This document shows, piece after piece, positions 1 to 7,841 of a DNA stretch of 59,946 nt (position 1 is its first letter; each line of letters begins with the position of its first letter). Source of the stretch: Bacteroidales bacterium (GTDB lineage: Bacteria > Bacteroidota > Bacteroidia > Bacteroidales > UBA932); assembly GCA_020026355.1 (NCBI GenBank), contig JAHHQP010000011.1, positions 1-59,946 on the forward strand, read 5' to 3'. The notes under the pieces were generated by a model. The model saw only the letters and a list, made by a program, of their open reading frames with translations. It made no database searches and had not been told where the DNA came from. The position numbers were made by a program, and so were the translations under genes.

Positions 1-150
1 CCTGCTTGTCAAGAAGCCTGGCAGCAGGCTGCCACCAACTTACCCCCGATTGCTCCGCAGAGCAAATATCTGCTCTTTTCCCCTTTTTCTAAGGGTTTAC
101 AGAGGATGTACGGTTGTAGGTAGTTCCGTAGTGGATAGTTAGTTTATGCT
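1..150 (+). ncRNA. ssrS: possible 3' part of 6S RNA (left end outside window)
   Basis: No reading frame covers this stretch, but it is rich in short hairpins: TGGCAG/CTGCCA (about 19-34), TGCTC/GAGCA (about 51-65), an alternative AGAGCA/TGCTCT (about 60-77) and CCCTT/AAGGG (about 81-96). The order of the segments GAAGCC, CACC, and AAGGGTTTACAG resembles from memory the 3' half of enterobacterial 6S RNA (GAAGCC, CACC, AAGGGTTACAG). 6S RNA binds the housekeeping RNA polymerase holoenzyme. The 5' half that would form the closing stem lies outside the window, so the assignment is tentative and the 3' end is a guess. It could be another structured RNA. Confidence 0.33.
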
Positions 151-221
151 GAGGTGGCGCACCGTTTCTACTTTTATTTACTTATCTTTATAAAACGTTT
201 GTAATTTTTAAATTCAACATT

Positions 222-926
222 ATGGATAAAGGTAGAATCTATGCAGGCCTGGCGGTCATGGTCGGGCTTCTGAGTCTGGGAATCTTTTTCCGGGCCGCAG
301 TCAATGACAATCGCGAATACGACAGAGTTGTCAGTGTCAAGGGACTCAGTGAAAAGGAAGTTGAAGCTGACAAGGTTTTCTGGCCAATCGTTTTCAACAC
401 GATGTCCAACGACATCAACAGTCTGAATCAGCAACTCGATAAAAGCCGTTCGGAGGTTCTTGAATTCTTGAAGGAAGGTGGGGTCGATGACAGCGAGATT
501 TCCGTCTCCATGCCGGAAATATCCGATAAATATGCGACGGAATATGGTTCCAACGACCGTGCTTATCGTTTCGTGGCCAAGAACGTCATTACGGTCTGTT
601 CTGAGAATGTCGAGAAGATCCGCACACTCATGGCTTCTCAGGATCGCCTGCTGAAGAAAGGAGTAGTCGTTTCACCGAACGATTGGGGAAACAAGATCGA
701 GTTCGAATTCCAGGGACTCAACAAGATCAAGCCGCAGATGATCGAGGAAGCGACCAGAAATGCCCGCTCTGCCGCTGAGAAGTTCGCTCAGGACTCCGAG
801 AGCCGACTGGGAAAGATCAAGACAGCTACCCAGGGGGTGTTCTCCATCGATGACCGTGATCGTAACACTCCGTATATTAAGGTAGTACGTGTCGTCACTT
901 CCGTGACATATTATCTTGAAAACTAG
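222..926 (+). CDS. SIMPL domain-containing protein (DUF541)
   Basis: A 234-residue protein with one N-terminal hydrophobic segment (about residues 6-26), probably an uncleaved signal anchor since no clear cleavage site follows, and then a SIMPL/DUF541 domain filling the rest. The domain call rests on the opening pattern (a conserved VSVKGLSEKEVEADKV stretch near residues 37-52) and on total length, both typical of the family. SIMPL proteins are envelope or periplasmic proteins of poorly known function; some oligomerise. The gene stands alone, 88 bases before rpsL and with no terminator between. A TATCTTTA element at 184-191 may be its promoter. Function beyond the family name is unknown. Confidence 0.85.
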   Translation: MDKGRIYAGLAVMVGLLSLGIFFRAAVNDNREYDRVVSVKGLSEKEVEADKVFWPIVFNTMSNDINSLNQQLDKSRSEVLEFLKEGGVDDSEISVSMPEISDKYATEYGSNDRAYRFVAKNVITVCSENVEKIRTLMASQDRLLKKGVVVSPNDWGNKIEFEFQGLNKIKPQMIEEATRNARSAAEKFAQDSESRLGKIKTATQGVFSIDDRDRNTPYIKVVRVVTSVTYYLEN

Positions 927-933
927 AAAAGTT

Positions 934-982
934 ATTGTCTTTTGAGAAATAATGATTATATTTGCAGCCCCCAAAAGTGGGG
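934..982 (+). promoter_or_regulatory. str operon promoter and leader hairpin
   Basis: A perfect Bacteroidota -7 element TATATTTG lies at 957-964, with an ATTG -33-like element at 934-937 (19-base spacer). The leader that follows begins with a small hairpin, CCCC (968-972 region) pairing with GGGG (979-982), before the A-rich run to the rpsL start at 1015. Such a leader could be the target of ribosomal-protein feedback, but this is inference. Confidence 0.75.
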
Positions 983-1014
983 AACAAACATAAATTAAAG
1001 ATTAACAATCATTT

Positions 1015-1398
1015 ATGCCTACAATTCAACAATTAGTTCGCAAAGGACGCGAGGTTATCGTCGAGAAGAGTAAATCTCGCGCGTTGGATGCTTGTCCTCA
1101 GAGAAGAGGAGTATGCGTACGTGTGTACACAACTACACCTAAGAAACCTAACTCAGCAATGCGTAAGGTTGCTCGTGTACGTCTTACTAACTCTAAAGAG
1201 GTCAACGCTTACATACCTGGCGAGGGTCACAACCTCCAGGAGCACTCTATCGTGCTTGTTCGCGGCGGTCGTGTAAAGGACCTTCCAGGTGTGCGTTACC
1301 ACATCCTTAGAGGAGCTTTGGATACTGCAGGTGTCGATGGAAGAACGAACTCTCGTTCTCTCTACGGTACCAAGAGGCCAAAGAAATCTAAGAAGTAA
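1015..1398 (+). CDS. rpsL: 30S ribosomal protein S12
   Basis: A 127-residue S12, full length for the family. The streptomycin-site loop reads TTPKKPNSA with Lys43, and the second loop reads GGRVKDLPG with Lys88 followed by Asp89, the residue that RimO methylthiolates in many bacteria. All the usual resistance positions carry the sensitive-type lysine. S12 sits at the decoding centre of the small subunit. It opens the operon rpsL-rpsG-fusA-rpsJ. The start at 1015 gives the standard MPTIQQL N terminus. Unusually, no rpoC lies upstream in this window; a SIMPL gene does. Confidence 0.98.
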   Translation: MPTIQQLVRKGREVIVEKSKSRALDACPQRRGVCVRVYTTTPKKPNSAMRKVARVRLTNSKEVNAYIPGEGHNLQEHSIVLVRGGRVKDLPGVRYHILRGALDTAGVDGRTNSRSLYGTKRPKKSKK

Positions 1399-1436
1399 TT
1401 TCATTAATTAATTTTCACCTTTAATTTTCTAAAAAA

Positions 1437-1913
1437 ATGAGAAAAACGAAGCCTAAGAAGAGGATTCTACTTCCTGATCCTAAGTTTCACGACGTTATGG
1501 TTACACGTTTCGTGAACAATCTTATGTTGCAGGGAAAGAAGAGTATCGCGTATTCTATTTTTTACGATGCCATTGACATGGTAGGCGAGAAGATGAAAGA
1601 TTCTGACAAGGCTCCTCTAGATATTTGGAGGAAAGCTCTCGAGAATGTGACCCCTCAGGTAGAGGTTAAGAGTCGCCGTATCGGTGGAGCTAACTTCCAG
1701 GTGCCTACAGAGGTGCGCCCAGAGAGGAAGATTTCACTTTCTATGAAGAATATGATCGTCTTCGCCCGCAAGCGCTCTGGCCACTCTATGGCAGAGAAAC
1801 TCTGTGCTGAAATCATTGCAGCTTATAACTGCGAGGGTGCAGCATTCAAGAGAAAAGAAGATATGCACAGAATGGCAGAAGCTAACAAAGCATTTGCACA
1901 TTTCCGTTTCTAA
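1437..1913 (+). CDS. rpsG: 30S ribosomal protein S7
   Basis: A 158-residue S7, the usual length for Bacteroidota. It begins with the basic N-terminal arm MRKTKPKKR that contacts 16S rRNA, and includes the conserved GGANFQVPTEVRPERK segment (about residues 84-99). S7 nucleates assembly of the 30S head. It is the second gene of the str operon, 38 bases after rpsL and 18 bases before fusA. Codon choice (many CCT, GCT, CGT) is that of highly expressed genes and differs from the CCG-rich accessory genes further on. Confidence 0.98.
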   Translation: MRKTKPKKRILLPDPKFHDVMVTRFVNNLMLQGKKSIAYSIFYDAIDMVGEKMKDSDKAPLDIWRKALENVTPQVEVKSRRIGGANFQVPTEVRPERKISLSMKNMIVFARKRSGHSMAEKLCAEIIAAYNCEGAAFKRKEDMHRMAEANKAFAHFRF

Positions 1914-1931
1914 ACCAAAAGTTGACACAAG

Positions 1932-4043
1932 ATGGCAAGAGACCTTAAATTTACCAGAAACATCGGTATCATGGCTCATATTGATGCCGGAAAGACTACC
2001 ACCTCTGAGCGTATTCTGTTCTATACGGGTAAGACCCACAAGATCGGAGAGACTCACGATGGTACGGCTACCATGGACTGGATGAAACAGGAACAGGAGC
2101 GTGGTATCACCATCACTTCTGCTGCTACTACTGCTTTTTGGCACTACAACGGAGATACTTATCAGATCAACCTTATCGATACTCCGGGCCACGTTGACTT
2201 TACCGTAGAGGTAGAGCGTTCACTGCGTGTCCTCGATGGAACCGTCGCTACTTTCTGTGCTGTAGGACGTGTTCAGCCGCAGTCTGAGACCGTATGGCGT
2301 CAGGCTGATAAATACGGAGTTCCAAAAATCGCTTATATCAACAAGATGGACCGTGTAGGTGCGGATTTCCTGGCTGTCGTTGAAGAAATGAAGGAGAAAC
2401 TCGGAGCTCATCCGGTTCCGATCTGTCTCCCTATCGGTTCTGAAGACAAATTCCAGGGTATCGTGGACCTGATTGCAAACAAGGCTATCTACTATGACAA
2501 CACTGACGAGCTGGTCAACTATCAGATCAAGGAAGTTCCTGAGAACATGGTTGATGAGGTCGCTTCATGGAGAGAGAAACTTGTTGAAGCTGCCGCTGAA
2601 TATGACGAGTCCTTGATGGAGAAATTCTTCGAAGATCCGGATTCGATTTCTGAGGAGGAGATCATCGCTGCTCTCAGAAAGGCAACCATCGACATGGCAA
2701 TCGTTCCTGCATGCTGCGGTTCTTCATTCAAGAACAAAGGTGTACAGTTCCTTCTTGATGCTGTGATGAGATATCTTCCTTCACCGCTTGACAAGGGTGC
2801 CGTTGTCGGTACAAACCCTAAGACCGGAGATGAAGAAGAGCGTAATCCATCTGCTAAAGAGCCGTTCGCAGGTCTCGTCTTCAAGATCGCAACTGACCCG
2901 TTCGTCGGCCGTCTCGCATTCCTTCGTGCATACTCAGGAAAACTCGACGCCGGTTCATACGTGCTCAACACTCGTTCTGACAAGAAAGAGCGTGTTGCCA
3001 GACTTTATCAGATGCACTCCAACAAGCAGAACCCTATCGAAAGCGTAGAGGCTGGTGATATCTGTGCTGCTGTCGGATTCAAGGATCTGCGTACCGGTGA
3101 TACTATCTGTGAAGAGGCGCATCCTATCACCCTCGAGTCTATGGAGTTCCCTGATCCGGTTATCGGATTGGCCGTTGAGCCTAAGACTCAGAAAGATCTT
3201 GACAAGCTCGGTATCGCGCTTGCAAAACTTTCAGAGGAGGACCCTACATTTACAGTCAAGACAGACCATGATACAGGTCAGACTGTCATCAGTGGTATGG
3301 GTGAGCTTCACCTCGATATCATCGTTGACCGTCTCCGTCGTGAATTCGGTGTCGACATCAACCAGGGTGCACCGCAGGTGAACTACAAAGAGGCTATCAC
3401 TCAGACTGTAGATCATCGTGAGGTATTCAAGAAACAGACTGGTGGTCGTGGTAAATTCGCAGACATCATCGTTTCTATCGGACCTGCAGATGAGGGACAG
3501 ACTGGTCTTCAGTTCGTTGACGAGGTGAAGGGTGGTAACATTCCTAAAGAGTTCATTCCATCTGTCGAGAAAGGATTCAAGTCAGCAATGGCTAATGGTG
3601 TCCTCGCAGGTTATGAGGTTCCTTCATTGAAGGTTGTCCTGAAAGATGGTTCATTCCACCCGGTGGACTCCGACCAGCTTTCATTCGAGATCTGCGCTCG
3701 TCAGGCATTCCGTCACGCTTGCCCTAAGGCAAGACCTGTTCTTCTTGAGCCTATCATGAGCCTCGAGGTTGTTACTCCGGAGGATTACATGGGTGATATC
3801 GTCGGTGACCTTAACCGTCGTAGAGGACAGATCAACGCTATGGACTCGACAGTCGGAGCCAGAATCGTCAAAGCATACGTTCCGCTCGCAGAGCAGTTCG
3901 GTTATGTAACTATCCTGAGAACCATTTCTTCCGGTCGTGCTACCAGCACAATGACCTTCGACCACTACGCTGAGGTTCCAGCAAACCTTGCTAAAGAGGT
4001 GATCGAGAAGAGCGGTTACAGCAACGTTGACGAGGACGAATAA
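1932..4043 (+). CDS. fusA: translation elongation factor G
   Basis: A 703-residue EF-G that drives ribosomal translocation by GTP hydrolysis. The GTPase motifs are all present: G1 AHIDAGKTT (about residues 16-24), the switch I segment RGITITSAA, G3 DTPGHVDF, G4 NKMDR and a G5-like SSFKNKG. Domains II to V follow, ending in the acidic tail NVDEDE. It lies in the str operon between rpsG (18 bases) and rpsJ (32 bases), where canonical EF-G is encoded, so it should be the housekeeping EF-G1 rather than a divergent EF-G2 paralogue. Confidence 0.98.
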   Translation: MARDLKFTRNIGIMAHIDAGKTTTSERILFYTGKTHKIGETHDGTATMDWMKQEQERGITITSAATTAFWHYNGDTYQINLIDTPGHVDFTVEVERSLRVLDGTVATFCAVGRVQPQSETVWRQADKYGVPKIAYINKMDRVGADFLAVVEEMKEKLGAHPVPICLPIGSEDKFQGIVDLIANKAIYYDNTDELVNYQIKEVPENMVDEVASWREKLVEAAAEYDESLMEKFFEDPDSISEEEIIAALRKATIDMAIVPACCGSSFKNKGVQFLLDAVMRYLPSPLDKGAVVGTNPKTGDEEERNPSAKEPFAGLVFKIATDPFVGRLAFLRAYSGKLDAGSYVLNTRSDKKERVARLYQMHSNKQNPIESVEAGDICAAVGFKDLRTGDTICEEAHPITLESMEFPDPVIGLAVEPKTQKDLDKLGIALAKLSEEDPTFTVKTDHDTGQTVISGMGELHLDIIVDRLRREFGVDINQGAPQVNYKEAITQTVDHREVFKKQTGGRGKFADIIVSIGPADEGQTGLQFVDEVKGGNIPKEFIPSVEKGFKSAMANGVLAGYEVPSLKVVLKDGSFHPVDSDQLSFEICARQAFRHACPKARPVLLEPIMSLEVVTPEDYMGDIVGDLNRRRGQINAMDSTVGARIVKAYVPLAEQFGYVTILRTISSGRATSTMTFDHYAEVPANLAKEVIEKSGYSNVDEDE

Positions 4044-4075
4044 TATTGTTTAATCGAAATTACTGAAAAATTGAT

Positions 4076-4384
4076 ATGAGCCAAAAAATCAGAATCAAAC
4101 TCAAATCATTCGATCATATGCTGGTTGACAAGTCAGCTAAGAAGATCGTTGAGACAGTGTCTTCTACAGGTGCTCGCGTGAATGGTCCTATTCCGCTTCC
4201 GACCAACAAGAAGATCTTCACTGTGAACCGCTCGACTTTCGTCAATAAGAAAGCTCGTGAGCAGTTCGAACTCAGCTCTTTCGCTCGTCTTCTCGACATC
4301 TACGATTCAACTCAGAAGACTGTAGATGCTCTGATGAAGCTTGAGCTTCCTAGCGGAGTTGAAGTAGAAATCAAAATCTGCTAA
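4076..4384 (+). CDS. rpsJ: 30S ribosomal protein S10
   Basis: A 102-residue S10 with the conserved core GPIPLPTNKKIFTVNRSTFV (about residues 38-57) and the closing LPSGVEVEIK segment. S10 belongs to the 30S head and also takes part in NusB-S10 antitermination. In most Bacteroidota rpsJ opens the S10-spc ribosomal protein cluster (rplC, rplD and so on follow). Here nothing ribosomal follows: a hairpin, a tRNA gene and asd come next, so the cluster has been split after rpsJ in this genome. Confidence 0.98.
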   Translation: MSQKIRIKLKSFDHMLVDKSAKKIVETVSSTGARVNGPIPLPTNKKIFTVNRSTFVNKKAREQFELSSFARLLDIYDSTQKTVDALMKLELPSGVEVEIKIC

Positions 4385-4402
4385 CTTTAGTATATTTGCT
4401 TG

Positions 4403-4426
4403 ACGTCCGGTCTCCGGACCGGACGT
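4403..4426 (+). terminator. hairpin after rpsJ
   Basis: An 8-base perfect dyad ACGTCCGG/CCGGACGT (4403-4410 and 4419-4426) just after rpsJ. The following T-run is only three bases, so it may be a weak terminator or a processing site between the str operon and the tRNA. A TATATTTG element at 4391-4398 directly upstream could start a separate tRNA transcript. Confidence 0.5.
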
Positions 4427-4439
4427 TTGCAATTATATC

Positions 4440-4514
4440 GGTCCTATAGCTCAGTTGGTTAGTAGCACCTGACTCATAATCAGGGGGTCGCAGGTTCAAG
4501 CCCTGCTGGGACCA
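4440..4514 (+). tRNA. tRNA with CAT anticodon, probably tRNA-Ile2
   Basis: A 75-base cloverleaf without encoded CCA. The acceptor stem GGTCCTA pairs with TGGGACC, the anticodon arm is CCTGA-CTCATAA-TCAGG and the T arm is GCAGG/CCTGC. Anticodon CAT means Met or, after lysidine modification, Ile2. Acceptor positions 4-5 are C-C paired with G-G and the T loop is TTCAAGC; both resemble E. coli tRNA-Ile2 rather than elongator tRNA-Met, so Ile2 is favoured. The D stem has one mismatch and the D loop one extra base. Confidence 0.93.
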
Positions 4515-4526
4515 CTACAGAAATCC

Positions 4527-4558
4527 TGCACCTGCGCAATGCTGCGCAGGTGCATTTT
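4527..4558 (+). terminator. terminator after tRNA-CAT
   Basis: A perfect 12-base stem TGCACCTGCGCA/TGCGCAGGTGCA (4527-4538, 4543-4554) with a 4-base loop, followed by TTTT and a T-rich stretch. It is a strong intrinsic terminator 13 bases after the tRNA. Confidence 0.85.
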
Positions 4559-4604
4559 CATTTATTTCCTGTCTCGCGAGTCTCTGAGAAAAATAAAGGA
4601 ACAG

Positions 4605-4636
4605 ATTGCAGATTTGGGCTTGGCTTTGTAAATTTG
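4605..4636 (+). promoter_or_regulatory. asd promoter
   Basis: A TAAATTTG -7 element at 4629-4636 with an ATTG -33-like element at 4605-4608, 20 bases apart, ending 20 bases before the asd ATG. The short leader also argues against the upstream in-frame ATG at 4606. Confidence 0.7.
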
Positions 4637-4656
4637 CAATTCAAAAAACAAGAAAC

Positions 4657-5661
4657 ATGAAAGTAGCATTGGTAGGCGCCACCGGTCTGGTGGGTACAAG
4701 GATGCTTGAAGTGCTGGCTGAACGGAATTTTCCGGTAACGGAGCTCTTCCCGGTCGCATCATCAAGGTCAATAGGTCGTAAAATCAATTTCCAGGGTAAG
4801 GAGTGGACAGTCATGTGCGCGGAAGATGCCATCGCGGCACGTCCTGATCTGGCTCTGTTCTCCGCTGGTGGAGAGACTTCGCGTGAGCTTGCACCTGAAT
4901 TCGCTGCCGTAGGAACCCGAGTCGTGGACAATTCTTCTTATTGGAGGATGGATCCGACAAAGAAGCTCGTCATTCCTGAGATCAATGGTGATCTGCTCGA
5001 GAAAGAGGATATGATCATTGCCAATCCTAACTGCTCTACCATACAGATGCTGCTTCCTCTGTTTCTTCTGCATAGAGAATTCAAGATCAAGAGAATCGTT
5101 GTATCTACTTACCAGTCCGTGACCGGAACCGGCTACAAAGCTATCAAGCAGATGAATGAAGAACGTGCTGGAGCAGAATGGGGAGAGTATGATGCGGTCT
5201 ATCCTTATCCGATCGACCAGAACATTCTGCCCCATATCGACTCTTTTCTGGAGACCGGTTATACGAAGGAGGAAATGAAGATGGTCAATGAGACCCGCAA
5301 GATCTTCAATGATGATTCCATCGCCGTTTCTCCGACGACCGTACGCGTGCCGGTGCAGGGGGGACATTCAGAGTCCGTCAATCTGGAATTCGAGAAGGAT
5401 TTCACGATGGAGCAGGTACGTGAGCTGATCGCCGCGATGCCGGGTGTGATCATTCAGGATGATCCGGCGAACAATATCTATCCGATGCCGCTCTTCGCAT
5501 GGGGTAAAGATGAGGTTTTTGTCGGAAGGATCCGTCGTGACCCGTCCGTGAAATACGGTATCAACCTCTGGTGTGTCGCAGACAATCTTCGCAAGGGTGC
5601 GGCGACGAATGCGATCCAGATCGCCGAGAAACTGCTCGAGAAGGGCTTTCTGCCTCGGTAG
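4657..5661 (+). CDS. asd: aspartate-semialdehyde dehydrogenase
   Basis: A 334-residue enzyme that reduces aspartyl phosphate to aspartate semialdehyde with NADPH, the branch point to lysine/diaminopimelate, threonine and methionine. The N terminus holds the nucleotide-binding GATGLVGTRML motif (residues 7-17). The catalytic cysteine is Cys126 in NPNCSTIQM, and the conserved QSVTGTGYKAI segment and a GGHSESVN histidine motif follow. The ATG at 4657 is chosen because MKVALVGATG is the family's usual start; a longer frame would begin inside the promoter. It stands alone and ends at a bidirectional terminator. Confidence 0.96.
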   Translation: MKVALVGATGLVGTRMLEVLAERNFPVTELFPVASSRSIGRKINFQGKEWTVMCAEDAIAARPDLALFSAGGETSRELAPEFAAVGTRVVDNSSYWRMDPTKKLVIPEINGDLLEKEDMIIANPNCSTIQMLLPLFLLHREFKIKRIVVSTYQSVTGTGYKAIKQMNEERAGAEWGEYDAVYPYPIDQNILPHIDSFLETGYTKEEMKMVNETRKIFNDDSIAVSPTTVRVPVQGGHSESVNLEFEKDFTMEQVRELIAAMPGVIIQDDPANNIYPMPLFAWGKDEVFVGRIRRDPSVKYGINLWCVADNLRKGAATNAIQIAEKLLEKGFLPR

Positions 5662-5683
5662 CGGTACATTGCTATAGAAAAAT

Positions 5684-5720
5684 AAAACAGGACATCCTGA
5701 GAGGGATATCCTGTTTTTTC
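5684..5720. terminator. bidirectional terminator between asd and DUF456 gene
   Basis: A stem of about 14 bases with one mismatch (AAAACAGGA at 5684-5692 pairs with TCCTGTTTT at 5708-5716, and ATCC with GGAT inside). A-run on the left and T-run on the right let it serve both the asd transcript and the converging minus-strand transcript. Confidence 0.8.
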
Positions 5721-5739
5721 TTTTCATCCAGTGCGGAAC

Positions 5740-6231
5740 TCAGCACATGTAGACGATGATGTAGCAGAGCATCCAGACTGCGATGATCAGTTTCATGCCG
5801 GTACCTGCCAGAAAACCGAGAAATGAACCCAAGGCTGCCGTCAGAGAATCTGCCAAGGGCTTCTTCGCGTAGAGCATTTCTGCGATCAGGGCGCCCAGGA
5901 AAGAGCCGAGCAGCATACCGATCGGTGTAAGGATGATGCCGGCCAGCATGCCGATCAAGGCGCCTCTACCGGCGTATTTGCTGCCTCCGGTCAGCTGCGT
6001 GAATTTCAGCGGTACCCAGTAGTCCAGGATGGTGATGATGATCGTGACGATGAGCCAGATCAGCAGTAAGGTCAATGACATCGTGTCTCCGTCTCCGTTG
6101 GTCCCTCCCCAGAAGTACAGCAGGAGCATGCCGACCCAGGATACCGGCGGTCCCGGCAGCCCAGGCAGGATGCTTCCGATGATTCCGACGACACCGCAGA
6201 GCAAGGCTATGATAGCAATGGCTGTTTCCAT
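5740..6231 (-). CDS. DUF456 family membrane protein
   Basis: A 163-residue, strongly hydrophobic protein with four to five membrane segments. It shows the glycine-rich pattern of the DUF456 family: GSILPGLPGPPVSWVGMLLL near residues 17-36, then GMLAGIILTPIGMLLGSFLG in the middle and another GSFLGFLAGTGMK helix near the C terminus. These repeated glycine-zipper helices suggest a compact inner-membrane bundle. The molecular function of the family is not known. It follows pepP by 11 bases on the same strand and is probably cotranscribed with it, though no functional link is known. Confidence 0.85.
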   Translation of the reverse strand: METAIAIIALLCGVVGIIGSILPGLPGPPVSWVGMLLLYFWGGTNGDGDTMSLTLLLIWLIVTIIITILDYWVPLKFTQLTGGSKYAGRGALIGMLAGIILTPIGMLLGSFLGALIAEMLYAKKPLADSLTAALGSFLGFLAGTGMKLIIAVWMLCYIIVYMC

Positions 6232-6242
6232 GGTGTCCGGTA

Positions 6243-7688
6243 CTATTCTTCAGCCATCAAGGCTTCGATTTCTTCAGATTTGATCGGGATACGCTTCGGA
6301 CCGAGTCTCCGGGCTCCGTCAGCCGTGACGAGCACGTCATCTTCAAGACGGATGCCTCCGAAGTCGTAGTAGGCCTCCAGGCGGCTGTAGTTGACCCAGT
6401 CGCGGCCGGTGCCTTCCCGTTTCCATTTCTCGATTAGAGCCGGGATGAAATACAGACCCGGCTCATCGGTCACGACATTGCCGGGAACCAGCTTGCGGGC
6501 CATCCTGAGATTGCCCAGACCGAGGAGCGGACTTCTCTTCTGCTCATCGGAATAGCCGACGAAATCTTCTCCGAAGTCTTCCATATCATGGACATCAAGA
6601 CCCATGTTGTGGCCCAGTCCGTGCGGCATGAACAGGCCGGAAACGCCGGCTGCTGTCATCTCATCCACATCTCCATTGACCAGTCCCAGGTCTTTCAGTC
6701 CCTGAAGCAGGTATCTGGCCGTAGCATAATGGACTTCCCAATAGGTCTTTCCCGGTGCTGTCAGCGCGAAGGCATTGGCATTGGCCCCTTCTACCAGATC
6801 ATAGATGTCTTTCTGCATCGGGGTGAATTTCCCGCTGCAAGGATAGGCTCTGGTGTTGTCGGAACAATAGTGGCTGTTGCTTTCCACACCGGCATCGATC
6901 AGCAGGATTCTTCCTGGAGTGATGACCTGATGATGGTAAGGATTATGTAGGGTTTCACCGTTCTGTGAACAGATGGTTGCAAAGGAGACGCCCCAGCCGT
7001 TTTCCAGCGCCGTTCCTTCCATACGTCCTACGATCTGCTGCTCGATAATTCCTGGCTTGCAGTTTTTGCGGGCAGTCGTGTGCATGATGTAGCCGTATTC
7101 GCAAGCTTGATCGATTTCGGCGATTTCGCATTCTTCTTTCACCAGTCTCATGGAGATGATGCTGCGGACCAGCTCTTCGCTGGCGTGCATTCCGCCAGCC
7201 TGATCCATCGGAGCGACACGTCTGATAGCTTCTGCAGGTATGCCTGTGATCTGCGACATGGTGAGGGTGTTGTAGTACCGGGCTGCCGGAAGGAAATGTA
7301 CCGGACGATGCTGGCTCATCGCGTTCTTGATCACGTGCGCGAACATGGCGAATGGTGCCGACTGCTTGCAGCCGACGCTTGCGGCTTTCTCGGCGATGCT
7401 GATCTGAGGTCCCATCCAGATGATGTCCTCGATATCGACGTCATCACCGTATATGCATTCTTTCCCGCTGTCCAGGTCCATGATCGCAGCCAGTCCAGGC
7501 TCGTCCAGTCCCCAGAAATACAGATAGTTGCTTTCCTGTCTGAATTTGTAGTTGTTGTCCCTGTAGTTCTGAGGCGCTTCGTCGTTACCGAGGAAAACTA
7601 CCAGTCCGCGGTTGCCTTCTTTCGTCCTTTCTGCCATTTTCTGAAGCAGAGTCTGACGTCTGTCGATGTAGATATTAGCTGTGAACAT
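6243..7688 (-). CDS. pepP: Xaa-Pro aminopeptidase (M24 family)
   Basis: A 481-residue aminopeptidase P, removing N-terminal residues that precede proline. The first 140 residues are the aminopeptidase P N-terminal domain; the pita-bread catalytic domain follows. Metal ligands can be seen in LIDAGVESNSHYCSDNTRAYP-type context (two aspartates), in HGLGHNMGLDVHD (histidine), in DEPGLYFIP (glutamate) and in IRLEDDVLV (glutamate). The start at 7688 gives MFTANIYIDRRQ and lies 34 bases after a good -7 element; a longer frame to 7760 would run through that promoter and is rejected. DUF456 follows closely. Confidence 0.95.
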   Translation of the reverse strand: MFTANIYIDRRQTLLQKMAERTKEGNRGLVVFLGNDEAPQNYRDNNYKFRQESNYLYFWGLDEPGLAAIMDLDSGKECIYGDDVDIEDIIWMGPQISIAEKAASVGCKQSAPFAMFAHVIKNAMSQHRPVHFLPAARYYNTLTMSQITGIPAEAIRRVAPMDQAGGMHASEELVRSIISMRLVKEECEIAEIDQACEYGYIMHTTARKNCKPGIIEQQIVGRMEGTALENGWGVSFATICSQNGETLHNPYHHQVITPGRILLIDAGVESNSHYCSDNTRAYPCSGKFTPMQKDIYDLVEGANANAFALTAPGKTYWEVHYATARYLLQGLKDLGLVNGDVDEMTAAGVSGLFMPHGLGHNMGLDVHDMEDFGEDFVGYSDEQKRSPLLGLGNLRMARKLVPGNVVTDEPGLYFIPALIEKWKREGTGRDWVNYSRLEAYYDFGGIRLEDDVLVTADGARRLGPKRIPIKSEEIEALMAEE

Positions 7689-7721
7689 AGTTGTTTGTAA
7701 TTTCAATTCTGAGTCATTATT

Positions 7722-7729
7722 CAAAGATA
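7722..7729 (-). promoter_or_regulatory. pepP promoter (-7 element)
   Basis: TATCTTTG on the minus strand, 34 bases upstream of the chosen pepP start. No clear -33 TTTG is seen. Confidence 0.6.
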
Positions 7730-7786
7730 ATAAAAATACAGGAGATATATGCATCTCCACTGAAGGAGGTGTAATTAAATAATTTG

Positions 7787-7794
7787 TATATTTG
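7787..7794 (+). promoter_or_regulatory. suf operon promoter (-7 element)
   Basis: A perfect TATATTTG 48 bases before the sufB ATG. No recognisable iron- or redox-regulator dyad was seen in the leader. Confidence 0.65.
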
Positions 7795-7841
7795 CAAGTT
7801 AAGGCTGTCTGTGCCTTGATTTAACTGAATTAAAAAATACT

